64,000 nucleotides of DNA, taken from positions 2,542,001 through 2,606,000 of the forward strand of contig AP026073.1 in NCBI GenBank assembly GCA_024349765.1. The letters run 5' to 3'. Positions within the stretch are counted from its first letter, which is position 1; each line of letters begins with the position of its first letter. Position numbers and translations under genes: made by a program. The notes beneath the pieces were generated by a model that was given only the letters and a program-made list of their open reading frames with translations, did not search any database and was not told the DNA's origin. This document shows, piece by piece, positions 50,848-59,721 of the stretch. Origin of the DNA: Streptomyces nigrescens. Its GTDB lineage: Bacteria; Actinomycetota; Actinomycetes; Streptomycetales; Streptomycetaceae.

Positions 50848-52404
50848 ATGACCAACTCCCCACCGCCCAACGGCTTCTGGGCCCAGGCCGCCGCCGACCC
50901 GGACCGCACGGCGCTGATCGCTCCGGACGGCGAGGAGTGGACCGCGGGCCGGCTGCACGCCGCGAGCAACCGGCTGGTCCACGGGCTGCGCGCGGCCGGC
51001 CTGGAGCGCGGCGACGCCTTCGCCGTGGTCCTCCCCAACGGCGTGGAGTTCTTCACCGCCTACCTCGCCGCGTCCCAGGCCGGTTTCTACCTCGTCCCGG
51101 TCAACCACCACCTGGTCGGCCCGGAGATCGCCTGGATCGTCGCCGACTCCGGGGCGAAGGTGCTGATCGCGCACGAGCGGTTCGCCGACGCGGCCCGGCA
51201 GGCGGCGGACGAGGCGGAACTGCCGGCCGCCCGGCGCTATCTGGTCGGCACGGCGGACGGTTTCCGGCCGTACCGCGAACTCCTCGACGGACAGCCGGAG
51301 TCCGCGCCCGACGGCCGGACGCTGGGCTGGGTGATGAACTACACCTCCGGCACCACCGGACGGCCGCGCGGCATCCGCCGCCCGCTGCCCGGCACCCCGC
51401 CCGAGCAGGCCCATCTCGGCGGATTCCTCGGCATCTTCGGCATCAAGCCGTTCGACGGCAACGTCCACCTGGTCTGCTCGCCGCTCTACCACACGGCCGT
51501 CCTGCAGTTCGCCGGTGCCTCACTGCACCTGGGCCACCGCGTCGTCCTGATGGACAAATGGACCCCCGAGGGCATGCTGGCCCTGATCGACCGGCACCGC
51601 TGCACCCACACCCACATGGTGCCCACCCAGTTCCACCGCCTGCTCGCGCTCCCCGAGGCGACCCGGGCGGCCTACGACGTGAGCGCGCTGCGACACGCCA
51701 TCCACGGCGCCGCACCCTGCCCCGACCACGTCAAACGCGCCATGATCGACTGGTGGGGCGGCTGCGTCGAGGAGTACTACGCGGCGAGCGAGGGCGGCGG
51801 CGCCTTCGCGACCGCCGAGGACTGGCTGAAGAAACCCGGAACGGTCGGCCGGGCCTGGCCGATCAGCGAACTGGCCGTCTTCGACGACGACGGCAACCGC
51901 CTGCCGCCCGGCGAACTCGGCACCGTCTACATGAAGATGACCACCGGCGGCTTCCGCTACCACAAGGACGAGGGCAAGACCCGGAAGAACCGGATCGGGG
52001 ACTTCTTCACCGTCGGCGACCTCGGCCACCTCGACGAGGACGGCTACCTCTTCCTCCGCGACCGCAAGATCGACATGATCATCTCGGGCGGGGTGAACAT
52101 CTATCCCGCCGAGATCGAATCCGCCCTGCTCGGCCACTCCGCCGTCGCCGACGCCGCGGCCTTCGGCATCCCGCACGACGACTGGGGCGAGGAGGTCAAG
52201 GCCGTCGTCGAACCCGCCGAGGGCCATGAGCCCGGGCCCGCTCTCGCCGCCGACATCCTGGCGCACTGCGAGCGCCAACTCGCCGGCTACAAACGGCCCA
52301 AGTCGGTCGACTTCATCGCCGTCATGCCCCGCGACCCCAACGGCAAGCTCTACAAGCGCAGGCTCCGCGACCCCTACTGGGAGGGCCGGGAGCGCGCCGT
52401 GTAG
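50848..52404 (+). CDS. Acyl-CoA synthetase (AMP-binding)
   Basis: 518 residues, ANL superfamily. The P-loop motif YTSGTTGRPRG, the A5 motif EEYYAASEGG, the A7 aspartate (FTVGDLGHLDEDGYLFLRDR) and the A10 lysine in PRDPNGKLYKRRL are all present. A fatty or steroid acid is activated to its AMP and then CoA ester. FadD-like; substrate not deducible. GAGGAGGACAGCGG site before the ATG. Probably cotranscribed with the FMN protein before it and with the next synthetase after 41 bases. Confidence 0.9.
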   Translation: MTNSPPPNGFWAQAAADPDRTALIAPDGEEWTAGRLHAASNRLVHGLRAAGLERGDAFAVVLPNGVEFFTAYLAASQAGFYLVPVNHHLVGPEIAWIVADSGAKVLIAHERFADAARQAADEAELPAARRYLVGTADGFRPYRELLDGQPESAPDGRTLGWVMNYTSGTTGRPRGIRRPLPGTPPEQAHLGGFLGIFGIKPFDGNVHLVCSPLYHTAVLQFAGASLHLGHRVVLMDKWTPEGMLALIDRHRCTHTHMVPTQFHRLLALPEATRAAYDVSALRHAIHGAAPCPDHVKRAMIDWWGGCVEEYYAASEGGGAFATAEDWLKKPGTVGRAWPISELAVFDDDGNRLPPGELGTVYMKMTTGGFRYHKDEGKTRKNRIGDFFTVGDLGHLDEDGYLFLRDRKIDMIISGGVNIYPAEIESALLGHSAVADAAAFGIPHDDWGEEVKAVVEPAEGHEPGPALAADILAHCERQLAGYKRPKSVDFIAVMPRDPNGKLYKRRLRDPYWEGRERAV

Positions 52405-52445
52405 CGGTACTTGACCTCGCACCGGGCCGCCCGCAGGATCCCGCC

Positions 52446-53972
52446 ATGACTGATGTGCGCAGCAGCACGGTGGACGGGATCCTGCGGCGGAGCGCCCGGC
52501 GGGTGCCGCACCGCACCGCGGTCCGGTACGGCGACCGGACCTGGACCTACCGGGAGCTCGACGAGGCCGTGTCGGCCGCGGCCGCGGTGCTCCGCGGGAC
52601 GGGACTGCGCCCCGGCGACCGGGTCGGGTCCTACGGCCACAACTCCGACGCCTACCTCATCGGCTTCCTCGGCTGCGCCCGCGCCGGACTCGTCCACGTA
52701 CCCATGAACCACCATCTCACCGGCGACGAACTGCGCTACCTCGTCGAGCAGTCCGGCAGCTCCCTCGTCCTCGCCGATCCGCAGCTCGCCGGGCGGCTGC
52801 CGGACTCCGCGCGGGTCCTGCCGCTGCGCGGCACCGACGACGCGCTGCTGGCCCGGCTGCGCACCGCGCCCGCGGACCCGGACCCCGCGGACCCGGACCC
52901 CGCGGACCCGGACGCCGGCGGCCTGGTCCAGCTCCTCTACACCTCCGGCACCACCGCACTGCCCAAGGGCGCGATGATGACCCACCGCGCCCTGGTGCAC
53001 GAGTACGTCAGCGCGATCACCGCCCTGGACCTGAAGGAGAGCGACCGCCCGGTCCACTCCCTGCCGCTCTACCACTCCGCGCAGATGCACGTCTTCCTGC
53101 TGCCCTACCTGGCGGTCGGCGCGGAGAACACGATCCTCGACGCGCCCGACCCCGGGCGGATCCTCGACCTGGTCGCGGCGGGCCGGGCGGACAGCCTGTT
53201 CGCACCGCCCACGGTGTGGATCGGCCTGTCGCAGCACCCCGGGTTCGCCGACCGTGACCTGAGCGCGCTGCGCAAGGCGTACTACGGCGCCTCGATCATG
53301 CCGGTGCCGGTCCTCGAACGGCTCCGCGCCCGGCTGCCCGGGCTGGCCTTCTACAACTGCTTCGGGCAGAGCGAGATCGGCCCGCTGGCCACCGTGCTGG
53401 GACCGGACGAGCACGAGGGCCGGATGGACTCCTGCGGGCGTCCGGTGCTGTTCGTCGAGGCGCGGGTGGTCGACGAGTCGGGCCGGGAGGTGCCCGACGG
53501 CACTCCCGGCGAGGTCGTCTACCGCTCCCCGCAGCTGTGCACCGGCTACTGGGACAAGCCCGAGGAGACCGCCGAGGCGTTCCGCGACGGCTGGTTCCAC
53601 TCCGGGGACCTGGCCGTCCGGGACGCGGAGGGCTATTTCACCGTCGTGGACCGGGTCAAGGACGTCATCAACTCCGGTGGCGTGCTGGTCGCCTCGCGCC
53701 AGGTGGAGGACGCGCTCTACGCCCACCCCCAGGTGGCCGAGGTCGCGGTCATCGGGCTGCCCGACGAGCGCTGGATCGAGGCGGTGACCGCCGTGGTCGT
53801 ACGGCGTCCGGACGGAGACGTGGTCGGGGAACAGGAGCTGATCGAGGCGGCCCGGGCCCGGCTCGCGCCGTTCAAGGCCCCCAAACGGGTGGTGTTCGTG
53901 GACGCCTTGCCGCGCAACGCCAGCGGCAAGGTCCTCAAGCGGGAGCTCCGGGAACGGTTCGCGGCGTCCTGA
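52446..53972 (+). CDS. Second acyl-CoA synthetase (AMP-binding)
   Basis: 508 residues, ANL superfamily. LLYTSGTTALPKGAMMTHRA (A3), FGQSEIGPLATVLGP (A5), HSGDLAVRDAEGYFTVVDRV (A7) and PRNASGKVLKRELRERF (A10) are intact. A three-fold Asp-Pro-Ala repeat (DPDPADPDPADPD, about 142-155) sits between lobes and is encoded by a tandem DNA repeat. Closest in type to long-chain or aryl FadD proteins; the substrate is not assigned. Weak ribosome site (CAGGATCCCGCC). Confidence 0.9.
   Translation: MTDVRSSTVDGILRRSARRVPHRTAVRYGDRTWTYRELDEAVSAAAAVLRGTGLRPGDRVGSYGHNSDAYLIGFLGCARAGLVHVPMNHHLTGDELRYLVEQSGSSLVLADPQLAGRLPDSARVLPLRGTDDALLARLRTAPADPDPADPDPADPDAGGLVQLLYTSGTTALPKGAMMTHRALVHEYVSAITALDLKESDRPVHSLPLYHSAQMHVFLLPYLAVGAENTILDAPDPGRILDLVAAGRADSLFAPPTVWIGLSQHPGFADRDLSALRKAYYGASIMPVPVLERLRARLPGLAFYNCFGQSEIGPLATVLGPDEHEGRMDSCGRPVLFVEARVVDESGREVPDGTPGEVVYRSPQLCTGYWDKPEETAEAFRDGWFHSGDLAVRDAEGYFTVVDRVKDVINSGGVLVASRQVEDALYAHPQVAEVAVIGLPDERWIEAVTAVVVRRPDGDVVGEQELIEAARARLAPFKAPKRVVFVDALPRNASGKVLKRELRERFAAS
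52871..52913 (+). repeat. Three 15-bp tandem units inside the acyl-CoA synthetase
   Basis: The unit CGCGGACCCGGACCC occurs at 52871-52885 and 52886-52900, with 13 further bases at 52901-52913. It encodes the five-residue unit ADPDP in the linker and keeps the frame for any copy number. Confidence 0.85.
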
Positions 53973-54140
53973 GCCGGGCGGGCGGGACGCGCCGGGCGGC
54001 GCGCGGCGCGCGCGACGCGTGCGGAGGGCGACTGTCAGTGCCCCCTGCCATCCTGAAATCGTGGCCGGAGAACAGCCGGCCGACGGCCCTGCACGTCCCG
54101 TTCCGCACGGCACGTCTCGTTCCGCACGACGGAGGACACC

Positions 54141-54941
54141 ATGCTGACCACCCGTTACGTCCCCGGCACCCCCAACTGGCTCGACCTGGGGACGCCCGAT
54201 GTCGACGCCGCCGTCGCCTTCTACTCCGCCGTCTTCGGCTGGCGCGTGCAGTCCGCCGGCCCGGAGTCCGGCGGCTACGGCTTCTTCCAGCTCGACGGGA
54301 AGACCGTGGGCGCCGTCGGCCCGCTCACCGAGGAGGGCGCGAGCCCGGCCTGGACGGCGTACTTCCACACCAGCGACGCCGACGCCACGACCAAGGCGGT
54401 GGAGCAGGCCGGCGGCGCGGTGCGGGTCGCGCCGATGGACGTCTTCACGGCCGGCCGGCTGGCCGCCTACACCGATCCGACCGGCGCCGATTTCGCTGTC
54501 TGGCAGCCTGGTGACGTCCCGGGCCTGGAGGTGGTCATGGAGCCCAACGCCCTGTGTTGGACGGAGCTGTACACCACCGACGTGGCCATGGCGAAGGGCT
54601 TCTACCGCTCGGTGTTCTCCTGGAGCTTCCAGGACCTGCCGATGGGCGGCGACCGGTTCTACTCGATCGTCTCCTCGCCGGGCGGCGGCGAGGGCGAGGA
54701 CACCGGCCAGGGCGGCGTGCTGCAGCTGGCGGAGGAGAATCTGGCAGCCGGCTCGACCTCGGAGTGGCACCCGTACTTCGGCGTGACCGACTGCGACGCG
54801 ACCTTCGCCGCCGCCCTCGACCACGGCGCCACGGTCCTCATCCCGCCGACCAACGCCCCCGGCGTCGGCCGGCTGGCGATGGTGACGGACCCGGCCGGCG
54901 CGCCGTTCGCCCTGATCAAGGGGGACCCGGAGATGACCTGA
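54141..54941 (+). CDS. VOC-family protein, paralogue of the one at 40980
   Basis: 266 residues in two halves: PGTPNWLDLGTPDVDAAVAF with FGWR and ADFAVWQPGD, then NALCWTELYTTDVAMAKGFY and DPAGAPFALI. Shared segments with 40980-41744 (PNWLDLG/PCWVELG, GGYxxFxL, APMDVF) show duplication. Function unknown; hydroxylase or resistance roles have been proposed for relatives. ATG 54141 has a GGAGGACACC site. Confidence 0.88.
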   Translation: MLTTRYVPGTPNWLDLGTPDVDAAVAFYSAVFGWRVQSAGPESGGYGFFQLDGKTVGAVGPLTEEGASPAWTAYFHTSDADATTKAVEQAGGAVRVAPMDVFTAGRLAAYTDPTGADFAVWQPGDVPGLEVVMEPNALCWTELYTTDVAMAKGFYRSVFSWSFQDLPMGGDRFYSIVSSPGGGEGEDTGQGGVLQLAEENLAAGSTSEWHPYFGVTDCDATFAAALDHGATVLIPPTNAPGVGRLAMVTDPAGAPFALIKGDPEMT

Positions 54942-54945
54942 GCGG

Positions 54946-56274
54946 TCAGGCGGTGTCCCGCGGCCGGGCGTCCACGATCCGCTTGATCTTGCCGACCGAG
55001 CGCTCCAGCGTCTCCGGATCGACGATCTCCACGGCGACCGAGACCCCGATCCCCTCCTTGACCCCGCGTGCGATCAGCCCCACGGCCGCCGTGCGCGCCT
55101 CGGGGGTGGCACCGGGGCGGGCCTCGGCGCGTACGGTCAGATGGTCCATCCGGCCCTCGCGGGTGAGCCTCAGCTGGAAGTGCGGGGCGACACCGGGCGT
55201 GCGCAGCACGATCTCCTCGATCTGCGCCGGGAAGAGATTGACCCCCCGCAGAATGATCATGTCGTCGCAGCGCCCGGTGATCTTCTCCATCCGGCGGAAG
55301 GCCGGCCGGGCGGTGCCCGGCAGCAGCCGGGTCAGATCGCGGGTGCGGTAGCGGACGACCGGCATCGCCTCCTTGGTGAGCGAGGTGAAGACCAGCTCGC
55401 CGTGCTCACCGTCCGGCAGCACCTCACCGGTGACCGGGTCGACCACCTCCGGATAGAAGTGGTCCTCCCAGATGTGCAGCCCGTCCTTGGTCTCCACGCA
55501 CTCCTGGGCGACCCCCGGGCCCATCACCTCCGACAGCCCGTAGATGTCCACCGCGTCGATCGCGAACCGCTCCTCGATCTCCCGGCGCATCTGCTCCGTC
55601 CAGGGCTCGGCACCGAAGATGCCGACCTTCAGCGAGGTCGACCGCGGATCGATGCCCTGCCGCTCGAACTCGTCCAGCAGGGTGAGCATGTACGACGGCG
55701 TGACCATGATGATCTCGGGCCGGAAGTCCTGGATGATCTGCACCTGCCGGCCGGTCATCCCGCCGGACGCCGGGACGACCGTGCAGCCGAGCCGCTCCGC
55801 GCCGTAGTGCGCGCCCAGCCCGCCGGTGAACAGCCCGTAGCCGTAGGCGATGTGGATCGTGTGGCCGGGCCGGCCGCCGGCCGCGCGGATCGAGCGGGCG
55901 ACCACGTCCGCCCAGTGGGCGAGGTCGCGTTCGGTGTAGCCGACCACGGTCGGGCGGCCGGTGGTGCCGCTGGAGGCGTGGAGGCGCCGCACCTCCTCCT
56001 TGGGGACCGCGAACATCCCGAAGGGGTACTGCGCGCGCAGATCATCCTTGACCGTGAACGGGAAGCGGGCCAGGTCACCGAGGGTCCGGCAGTCCTCGGG
56101 GCGCACCCCGGCCCGGTCGAACGCCGCGCGGTAGAAGGGCACGTGGTCATAGGCGTGGCGCAACGAGGCGCGCAGCCGGGTCAGCTGGAGGTCCCGCAGG
56201 GCGTCCGGCGAGAGCCGTTCCGCGTCGTCGAACGCCGTGCTGTCCGTCGCCCCGCCCGTGGCCGCTTCCGGCAT
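54946..56274 (-). CDS. paaK: Phenylacetate-CoA ligase
   Basis: 442 residues. The P-loop HASSGTTGRPTVVGYTERDL, YGLSEVMGPGVAQECVETKD, and C-terminal GRCDDMIILRGVNLFPAQIE and SVGKIKRI are diagnostic of PaaK. It activates phenylacetate in the aerobic CoA pathway. No paaABCDE cluster is in the window, so the rest of the pathway must be elsewhere, or it acts on a related aryl acid. An 18-bp palindrome lies 23 bases upstream of the start. Confidence 0.94.
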   Translation of the reverse strand: MPEAATGGATDSTAFDDAERLSPDALRDLQLTRLRASLRHAYDHVPFYRAAFDRAGVRPEDCRTLGDLARFPFTVKDDLRAQYPFGMFAVPKEEVRRLHASSGTTGRPTVVGYTERDLAHWADVVARSIRAAGGRPGHTIHIAYGYGLFTGGLGAHYGAERLGCTVVPASGGMTGRQVQIIQDFRPEIIMVTPSYMLTLLDEFERQGIDPRSTSLKVGIFGAEPWTEQMRREIEERFAIDAVDIYGLSEVMGPGVAQECVETKDGLHIWEDHFYPEVVDPVTGEVLPDGEHGELVFTSLTKEAMPVVRYRTRDLTRLLPGTARPAFRRMEKITGRCDDMIILRGVNLFPAQIEEIVLRTPGVAPHFQLRLTREGRMDHLTVRAEARPGATPEARTAAVGLIARGVKEGIGVSVAVEIVDPETLERSVGKIKRIVDARPRDTA

Positions 56275-56296
56275 GGAGTGTCACCGCCTCGTCTCC

Positions 56297-56314
56297 CTAC
56301 CGATCATTCGGTAG
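56297..56314. promoter_or_regulatory. Palindrome CTACCGA-TCAT-TCGGTAG before paaK
   Basis: Seven-base perfect arms with a four-base spacer, 23 bases before the paaK start. This is the ACCG-N-CGGT type of site known for PaaR-family TetR repressors of phenylacetate genes. No regulator gene is adjacent. Confidence 0.55.
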
Positions 56315-56383
56315 CTGCGTGCTGATCCAAGTAATCAGCGCGCGGCGAACACGTCAAGGGGCGTGGCGCAGCAGGCCCCCGGG

Positions 56384-56389
56384 TAGCGT
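56384..56389 (+). promoter_or_regulatory. TAGCGT -10 box, leaderless start of hydrolase
   Basis: TAGCGT ends seven bases before the ATG at 56397, with no ribosome site. Spacing fits a leaderless message that starts at or near the ATG. Divergent from paaK, 122 bases away. Confidence 0.45.
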
Positions 56390-56396
56390 CCAGCGC

Positions 56397-57095
56397 ATGA
56401 GTGACGTCCGGAAAGTGCAGGTAGGTGACGTTCGGCTGGCATACCGGGTGTGGGGAGAGGAGGACGCGCCCCCGGTCGTGCTGCTGCACTGTCTCGGCGA
56501 GGACGGCGAGGACTGGCGCGGCGTGGTCGGCCGGCTCGCCGGCACCCACCGGGTCTTCGCCCTCGACCAGCGCGGCCACGGGAGCAGCGACTGGCCGGGG
56601 GAGTACGGCTTCGCCCGCTGGCGGGACGACGTGATCGGCTTCCTCCAGGCGCTCGGGCTGAAGCGGGTGACCCTCATCGGCCACTCGGCCGGCGCCCTGA
56701 CCGCCCTGCTGGTGGCCGCCGACCGGCCCGAGTTGGTGGACCGGCTGGTCCTGGAGGAGGCCGCCCCGCCGCTCCCCGCCGCCCCACCGCAGGAGGCACC
56801 GGAGCAGCCGGCCGGCCCGCAGGCGTTCGACTGGCGCGCCAAGACCGCGGTGGTGGCCGAACGCAACGCCCCCGACCCGCGGTGGTGGGAGTGCCTGCCG
56901 CGGATCACCGCCCCCACCCTCGTCATCGCCGGCGGCCCCACCAGCCACATCCCGCAGGAACACCTCGCCGAGATGGCCGACGTGATCCCCGACGCCTGCC
57001 TGGTGACCGTCGAGGGCGCCGGCCACCTCGTCCACGAGGAGCGCCCGGGCGAGTTCCTCGCCGCGGTCACCTCGTTCCTGCCGGCCCCGCGGTAG
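56397..57095 (+). CDS. Alpha/beta hydrolase
   Basis: 232 residues. VVLLHCLGEDGEDWRGVVGR, DQRGHGSSDWPG, nucleophile Ser in IGHSAGAL, catalytic His in VEGAGHLVHEERP. Cytoplasmic esterase or haloperoxidase-like type with unknown substrate. ATG 56397 lies just after a -10 box; the longer in-frame start at 56319 would place translation before it. Confidence 0.85.
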   Translation: MSDVRKVQVGDVRLAYRVWGEEDAPPVVLLHCLGEDGEDWRGVVGRLAGTHRVFALDQRGHGSSDWPGEYGFARWRDDVIGFLQALGLKRVTLIGHSAGALTALLVAADRPELVDRLVLEEAAPPLPAAPPQEAPEQPAGPQAFDWRAKTAVVAERNAPDPRWWECLPRITAPTLVIAGGPTSHIPQEHLAEMADVIPDACLVTVEGAGHLVHEERPGEFLAAVTSFLPAPR

Positions 57096-57219
57096 CCGGC
57101 CGCGCGGACCCGGGACGGCGGGCGCGCCCGTCCCTTAGGCTCGCGGCCGTACGCCTCCCCGCGTACGGCCCGCCGCGGGAACTCCCGCCGGCCGGCCCGA
57201 GGTTCGAGAAAGGCCGACC

Positions 57220-57849
57220 GTGCAGCTGACCCGCTCGATGAGCCGTGCGCTGATCGCCGGCGCCGCCGCGACCCTGCTGTTCACCGGGGCCGGCGGCGCC
57301 GTCGCGGCACCCGCCGCCCCCGCACCCGCGGCCCCGGCCGCCGCCCGGGCGCATTCCCCGTACGACCGGCTCCGCCCGCTCGCCGCGCTGTCCGCGGAGC
57401 GGCTGGCCACCGGCGACCTGGTGGCCGCGGCGAAGTGGGGCACCGGCAGCCCGATCGACGATCCGGCCCGCGAGCAGCAGGTGCTGGACGCGGTGGCGGA
57501 GCAGGCCCGGCAGCTCGGCGCCGACCCGGCCGCGACGGTGCGGATCTTCCGGGACCAGATCGAGGCCAACAAGATCGTGCAGCGCGGACTGCACCGCCGC
57601 TGGGAGGCCGATCCCGCCGAGGCCCCGGCCGAGCGCCCCGACCTCGACGAGGTCCGCAAGGAGATCAACCGCATCAACACGGAACTGGTGCGTGCCATCG
57701 CCGCCTCCGCGCCGGCCCGCTCCGCACCGTCCTGCCGCCCGCTGCTGACCGTGGCCGGCGCCCGGGTGCGCCACGCACGCCACCTGGACCCGCTGCACAC
57801 CGTGGCCCTGGCCCGCTCGCTGGCGTCGGTGTGCGGGGCGGCCGGCTGA
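57220..57849 (+). CDS. Secreted chorismate mutase (AroQ gamma type)
   Basis: 209 residues. A signal peptide with LIAGAAATLLFTGAGGAVAA is followed by an Ala/Pro linker and an all-helical CM_2 domain: ALSAERLATGDLVAAAKWGT, VRIFRDQIEANKIVQRGLHR. Two cysteines (SCRPL, SVCGA) near the end can form a disulphide, as in mycobacterial secreted chorismate mutases. It converts chorismate to prephenate outside the cell; its purpose there is unknown. GTG start with AAAGG; TAGGCT -10 at 57136-57141. Confidence 0.87.
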   Translation: MQLTRSMSRALIAGAAATLLFTGAGGAVAAPAAPAPAAPAAARAHSPYDRLRPLAALSAERLATGDLVAAAKWGTGSPIDDPAREQQVLDAVAEQARQLGADPAATVRIFRDQIEANKIVQRGLHRRWEADPAEAPAERPDLDEVRKEINRINTELVRAIAASAPARSAPSCRPLLTVAGARVRHARHLDPLHTVALARSLASVCGAAG

Positions 57850-57903
57850 ACGGCGGCCCACCCGCCGGCGACCGGGGCGGCCCGGGCGGGCGCCCCGCGG
57901 CCG

Positions 57904-59532
57904 TCATACCGCCCGTTCGCCGGCCGCCACCGCCTTCGCCCAGCGGTAGTCGGCCTTGCCGCTCGGGGAGCGCTGGATGCGGTCGGTGAAGACCACCGCG
58001 CGCGGGACCTTGTAGCCGGCCAGCCGGGTCCGGCAGTGGTCCTGGAGAGCGGCCAGGTCCAACGGGCCGCTGCCGTCGCGGAGTTGCACCACCGCCGCGA
58101 CCCGGTTGCCCCACCGGTCGTCCGGGACGCCCGCCACCAGCGCGTCGTAGACGTCCGGATGGGCCTTCAGGGCCTGCTCGACCTCCTCCGGATAGACCTT
58201 CTCGCCCCCGGAGTTGATGCACTGCGAGCCCCGGCCGAGGACGGTGACGATGCCCTCCTCGTCGACGGTGGCCATGTCGCCCAGCAGCACCCACCGGTCG
58301 CCCCGCGCCTCGAAGAAGGTCTCGGCGGTCTTCGCCGGGTCGTTGTAGTAGCCCAGCGGTACGTGGCCGCACTGCGCGAGCCGGCCCACCTCGCCGGCCG
58401 GCACCGGCTCGTGCGTCGCCGGATCGACCACGGCCGTACGGGAGTTGACCCGCAGCCGGAACCCCTTGGCGGGGCCCGAGTCGTCGGTCGCGGTGCCGTT
58501 GAAGCCGGACTCCGAGGAGCCGAAGTTGTTGAGCAGCATCACGTTCGGCACCAGCGCGGTGAACTGGGCGCGTACCGTCTCGGAGAGGATCGCGCCGGAG
58601 CTGCTGACGCTGAACAGCGAGGAGCAGTCGGTGCCCTTGAGCGGCCCGGCGAGCGCGTCGACGAGCGGGCGCAGCATCGCGTCGCCCACCAGCGAGACGC
58701 TGGTGACCCGCTCCCGTTCGACGGTCCGCAGCACCTCCTCGGGCACGTACTTGCGGTGCAGGACGACCTTCTGGCCGAAGTGGAAGGCGATGAACGCGGT
58801 CAGGGTCGAGGTGCCGTGCATCAGCGGGGGAGTGGGGAAGAAGACGATCCCCTCGCCGCCGGCCGCGACCCGTTCGGCCAGCTCCTGCGGCCGGGCGACC
58901 GGATCGCCGGTCGGGGCCCCGCCGCCCATGCCGGAGAAGAAGAGGTCCTCGTGCCGCCACATCACGCCCTTGGGCATACCGGTGGTGCCGCCGGTGTAGA
59001 TGACGACCTGGTCGTCGGCGGAGCGCGGCCCGAAGCCGCGCGCCGGTGAGCCGGACGCCTCGGCGTCCGCGAGCGCGACCGGCGCGAGGGCCGGTTCGGG
59101 GGCGCCCTCCGGCGGGGTGCCGACCCGCACCAGGTGCCGCAGGCGCGGCGCCCGCGGCAGGGCGGCGGCCACCCGCTCGGTGAACTCCGCGTCGAAGACC
59201 AGCCCCACCAGGTCCGCGTCCCGGTAGAGGTACACCAACTCCTCTTCGACATAGCGGTAGTTGACGTTCACCGGCACGGCCCGGATCTTCAGGCAGGCGT
59301 ACACCGCCTGGAGGTAGGGGACGCCGTTGTAGAGGTGCAGCCCGACGTGGTCCCCGGGGCCGATGCCCCGGCCGGCGAGGTGGTGGGCCAGCCGGTTGGC
59401 GGCGCGGTCCAGCTCCGCGTAGGTCAGCCGCCGCTCCGCGCCGGTCCCCGGGTGGTCGAGGTACACCAGGGCCTCGCGGTCGGGAACGGTGTCCACGATC
59501 GACTCGAAGAGGTCGGCAAGGTTGTACTCCAC
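57904..59532 (-). CDS. Acyl-CoA synthetase, FadD19-like
   Basis: 542 residues, ANL superfamily: VIYTGGTTGMPKGVMWRHED (A3), LNNFGSSESGFNG (A5), LLGDMATVDEEGIVTVLGRG (A7) and QRSPSGKADYRWAK (A10). The TGGTTG variant and size match FadD19 and relatives that activate steroid side chains in mycobacteria. GTG 59532 has GGAGGAGAC. It is divergent from an EchA-type gene across 189 bases that contain the TCTGA-N7-TCAGA operator, the same arrangement as fadD19-echA19. Confidence 0.88.
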   Translation of the reverse strand: MEYNLADLFESIVDTVPDREALVYLDHPGTGAERRLTYAELDRAANRLAHHLAGRGIGPGDHVGLHLYNGVPYLQAVYACLKIRAVPVNVNYRYVEEELVYLYRDADLVGLVFDAEFTERVAAALPRAPRLRHLVRVGTPPEGAPEPALAPVALADAEASGSPARGFGPRSADDQVVIYTGGTTGMPKGVMWRHEDLFFSGMGGGAPTGDPVARPQELAERVAAGGEGIVFFPTPPLMHGTSTLTAFIAFHFGQKVVLHRKYVPEEVLRTVERERVTSVSLVGDAMLRPLVDALAGPLKGTDCSSLFSVSSSGAILSETVRAQFTALVPNVMLLNNFGSSESGFNGTATDDSGPAKGFRLRVNSRTAVVDPATHEPVPAGEVGRLAQCGHVPLGYYNDPAKTAETFFEARGDRWVLLGDMATVDEEGIVTVLGRGSQCINSGGEKVYPEEVEQALKAHPDVYDALVAGVPDDRWGNRVAAVVQLRDGSGPLDLAALQDHCRTRLAGYKVPRAVVFTDRIQRSPSGKADYRWAKAVAAGERAV

Positions 59533-59640
59533 GTCTCCTCCAGACCGGGCGGCGTCGGCGCAGGGGAGCCCGCGGGTCCGGACCCCGGCGGTCATTAGAG
59601 CGCCGCGGGCGGGAGCAGGGAAGGGGCCCGGCGCAAGTAA

Positions 59641-59657
59641 TCTGACTACCTGTCAGA
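59641..59657. promoter_or_regulatory. Inverted repeat TCTGAC-TACCT-GTCAGA in a divergent promoter
   Basis: Six-base perfect arms with a five-base spacer. The core TCTGA-N7-TCAGA and flanking AAA equal the site at 49662-49686. It lies 64 bases before the EchA-type start and about 110 bases before the FadD19-like start, so one repressor could govern both. Confidence 0.6.
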
Positions 59658-59721
59658 AAAGCCTTGAACTCACCGTGCGGCTACTGCAACCTGTTCTCGT
59701 TCCTGCAGACGGGAGACCGCA

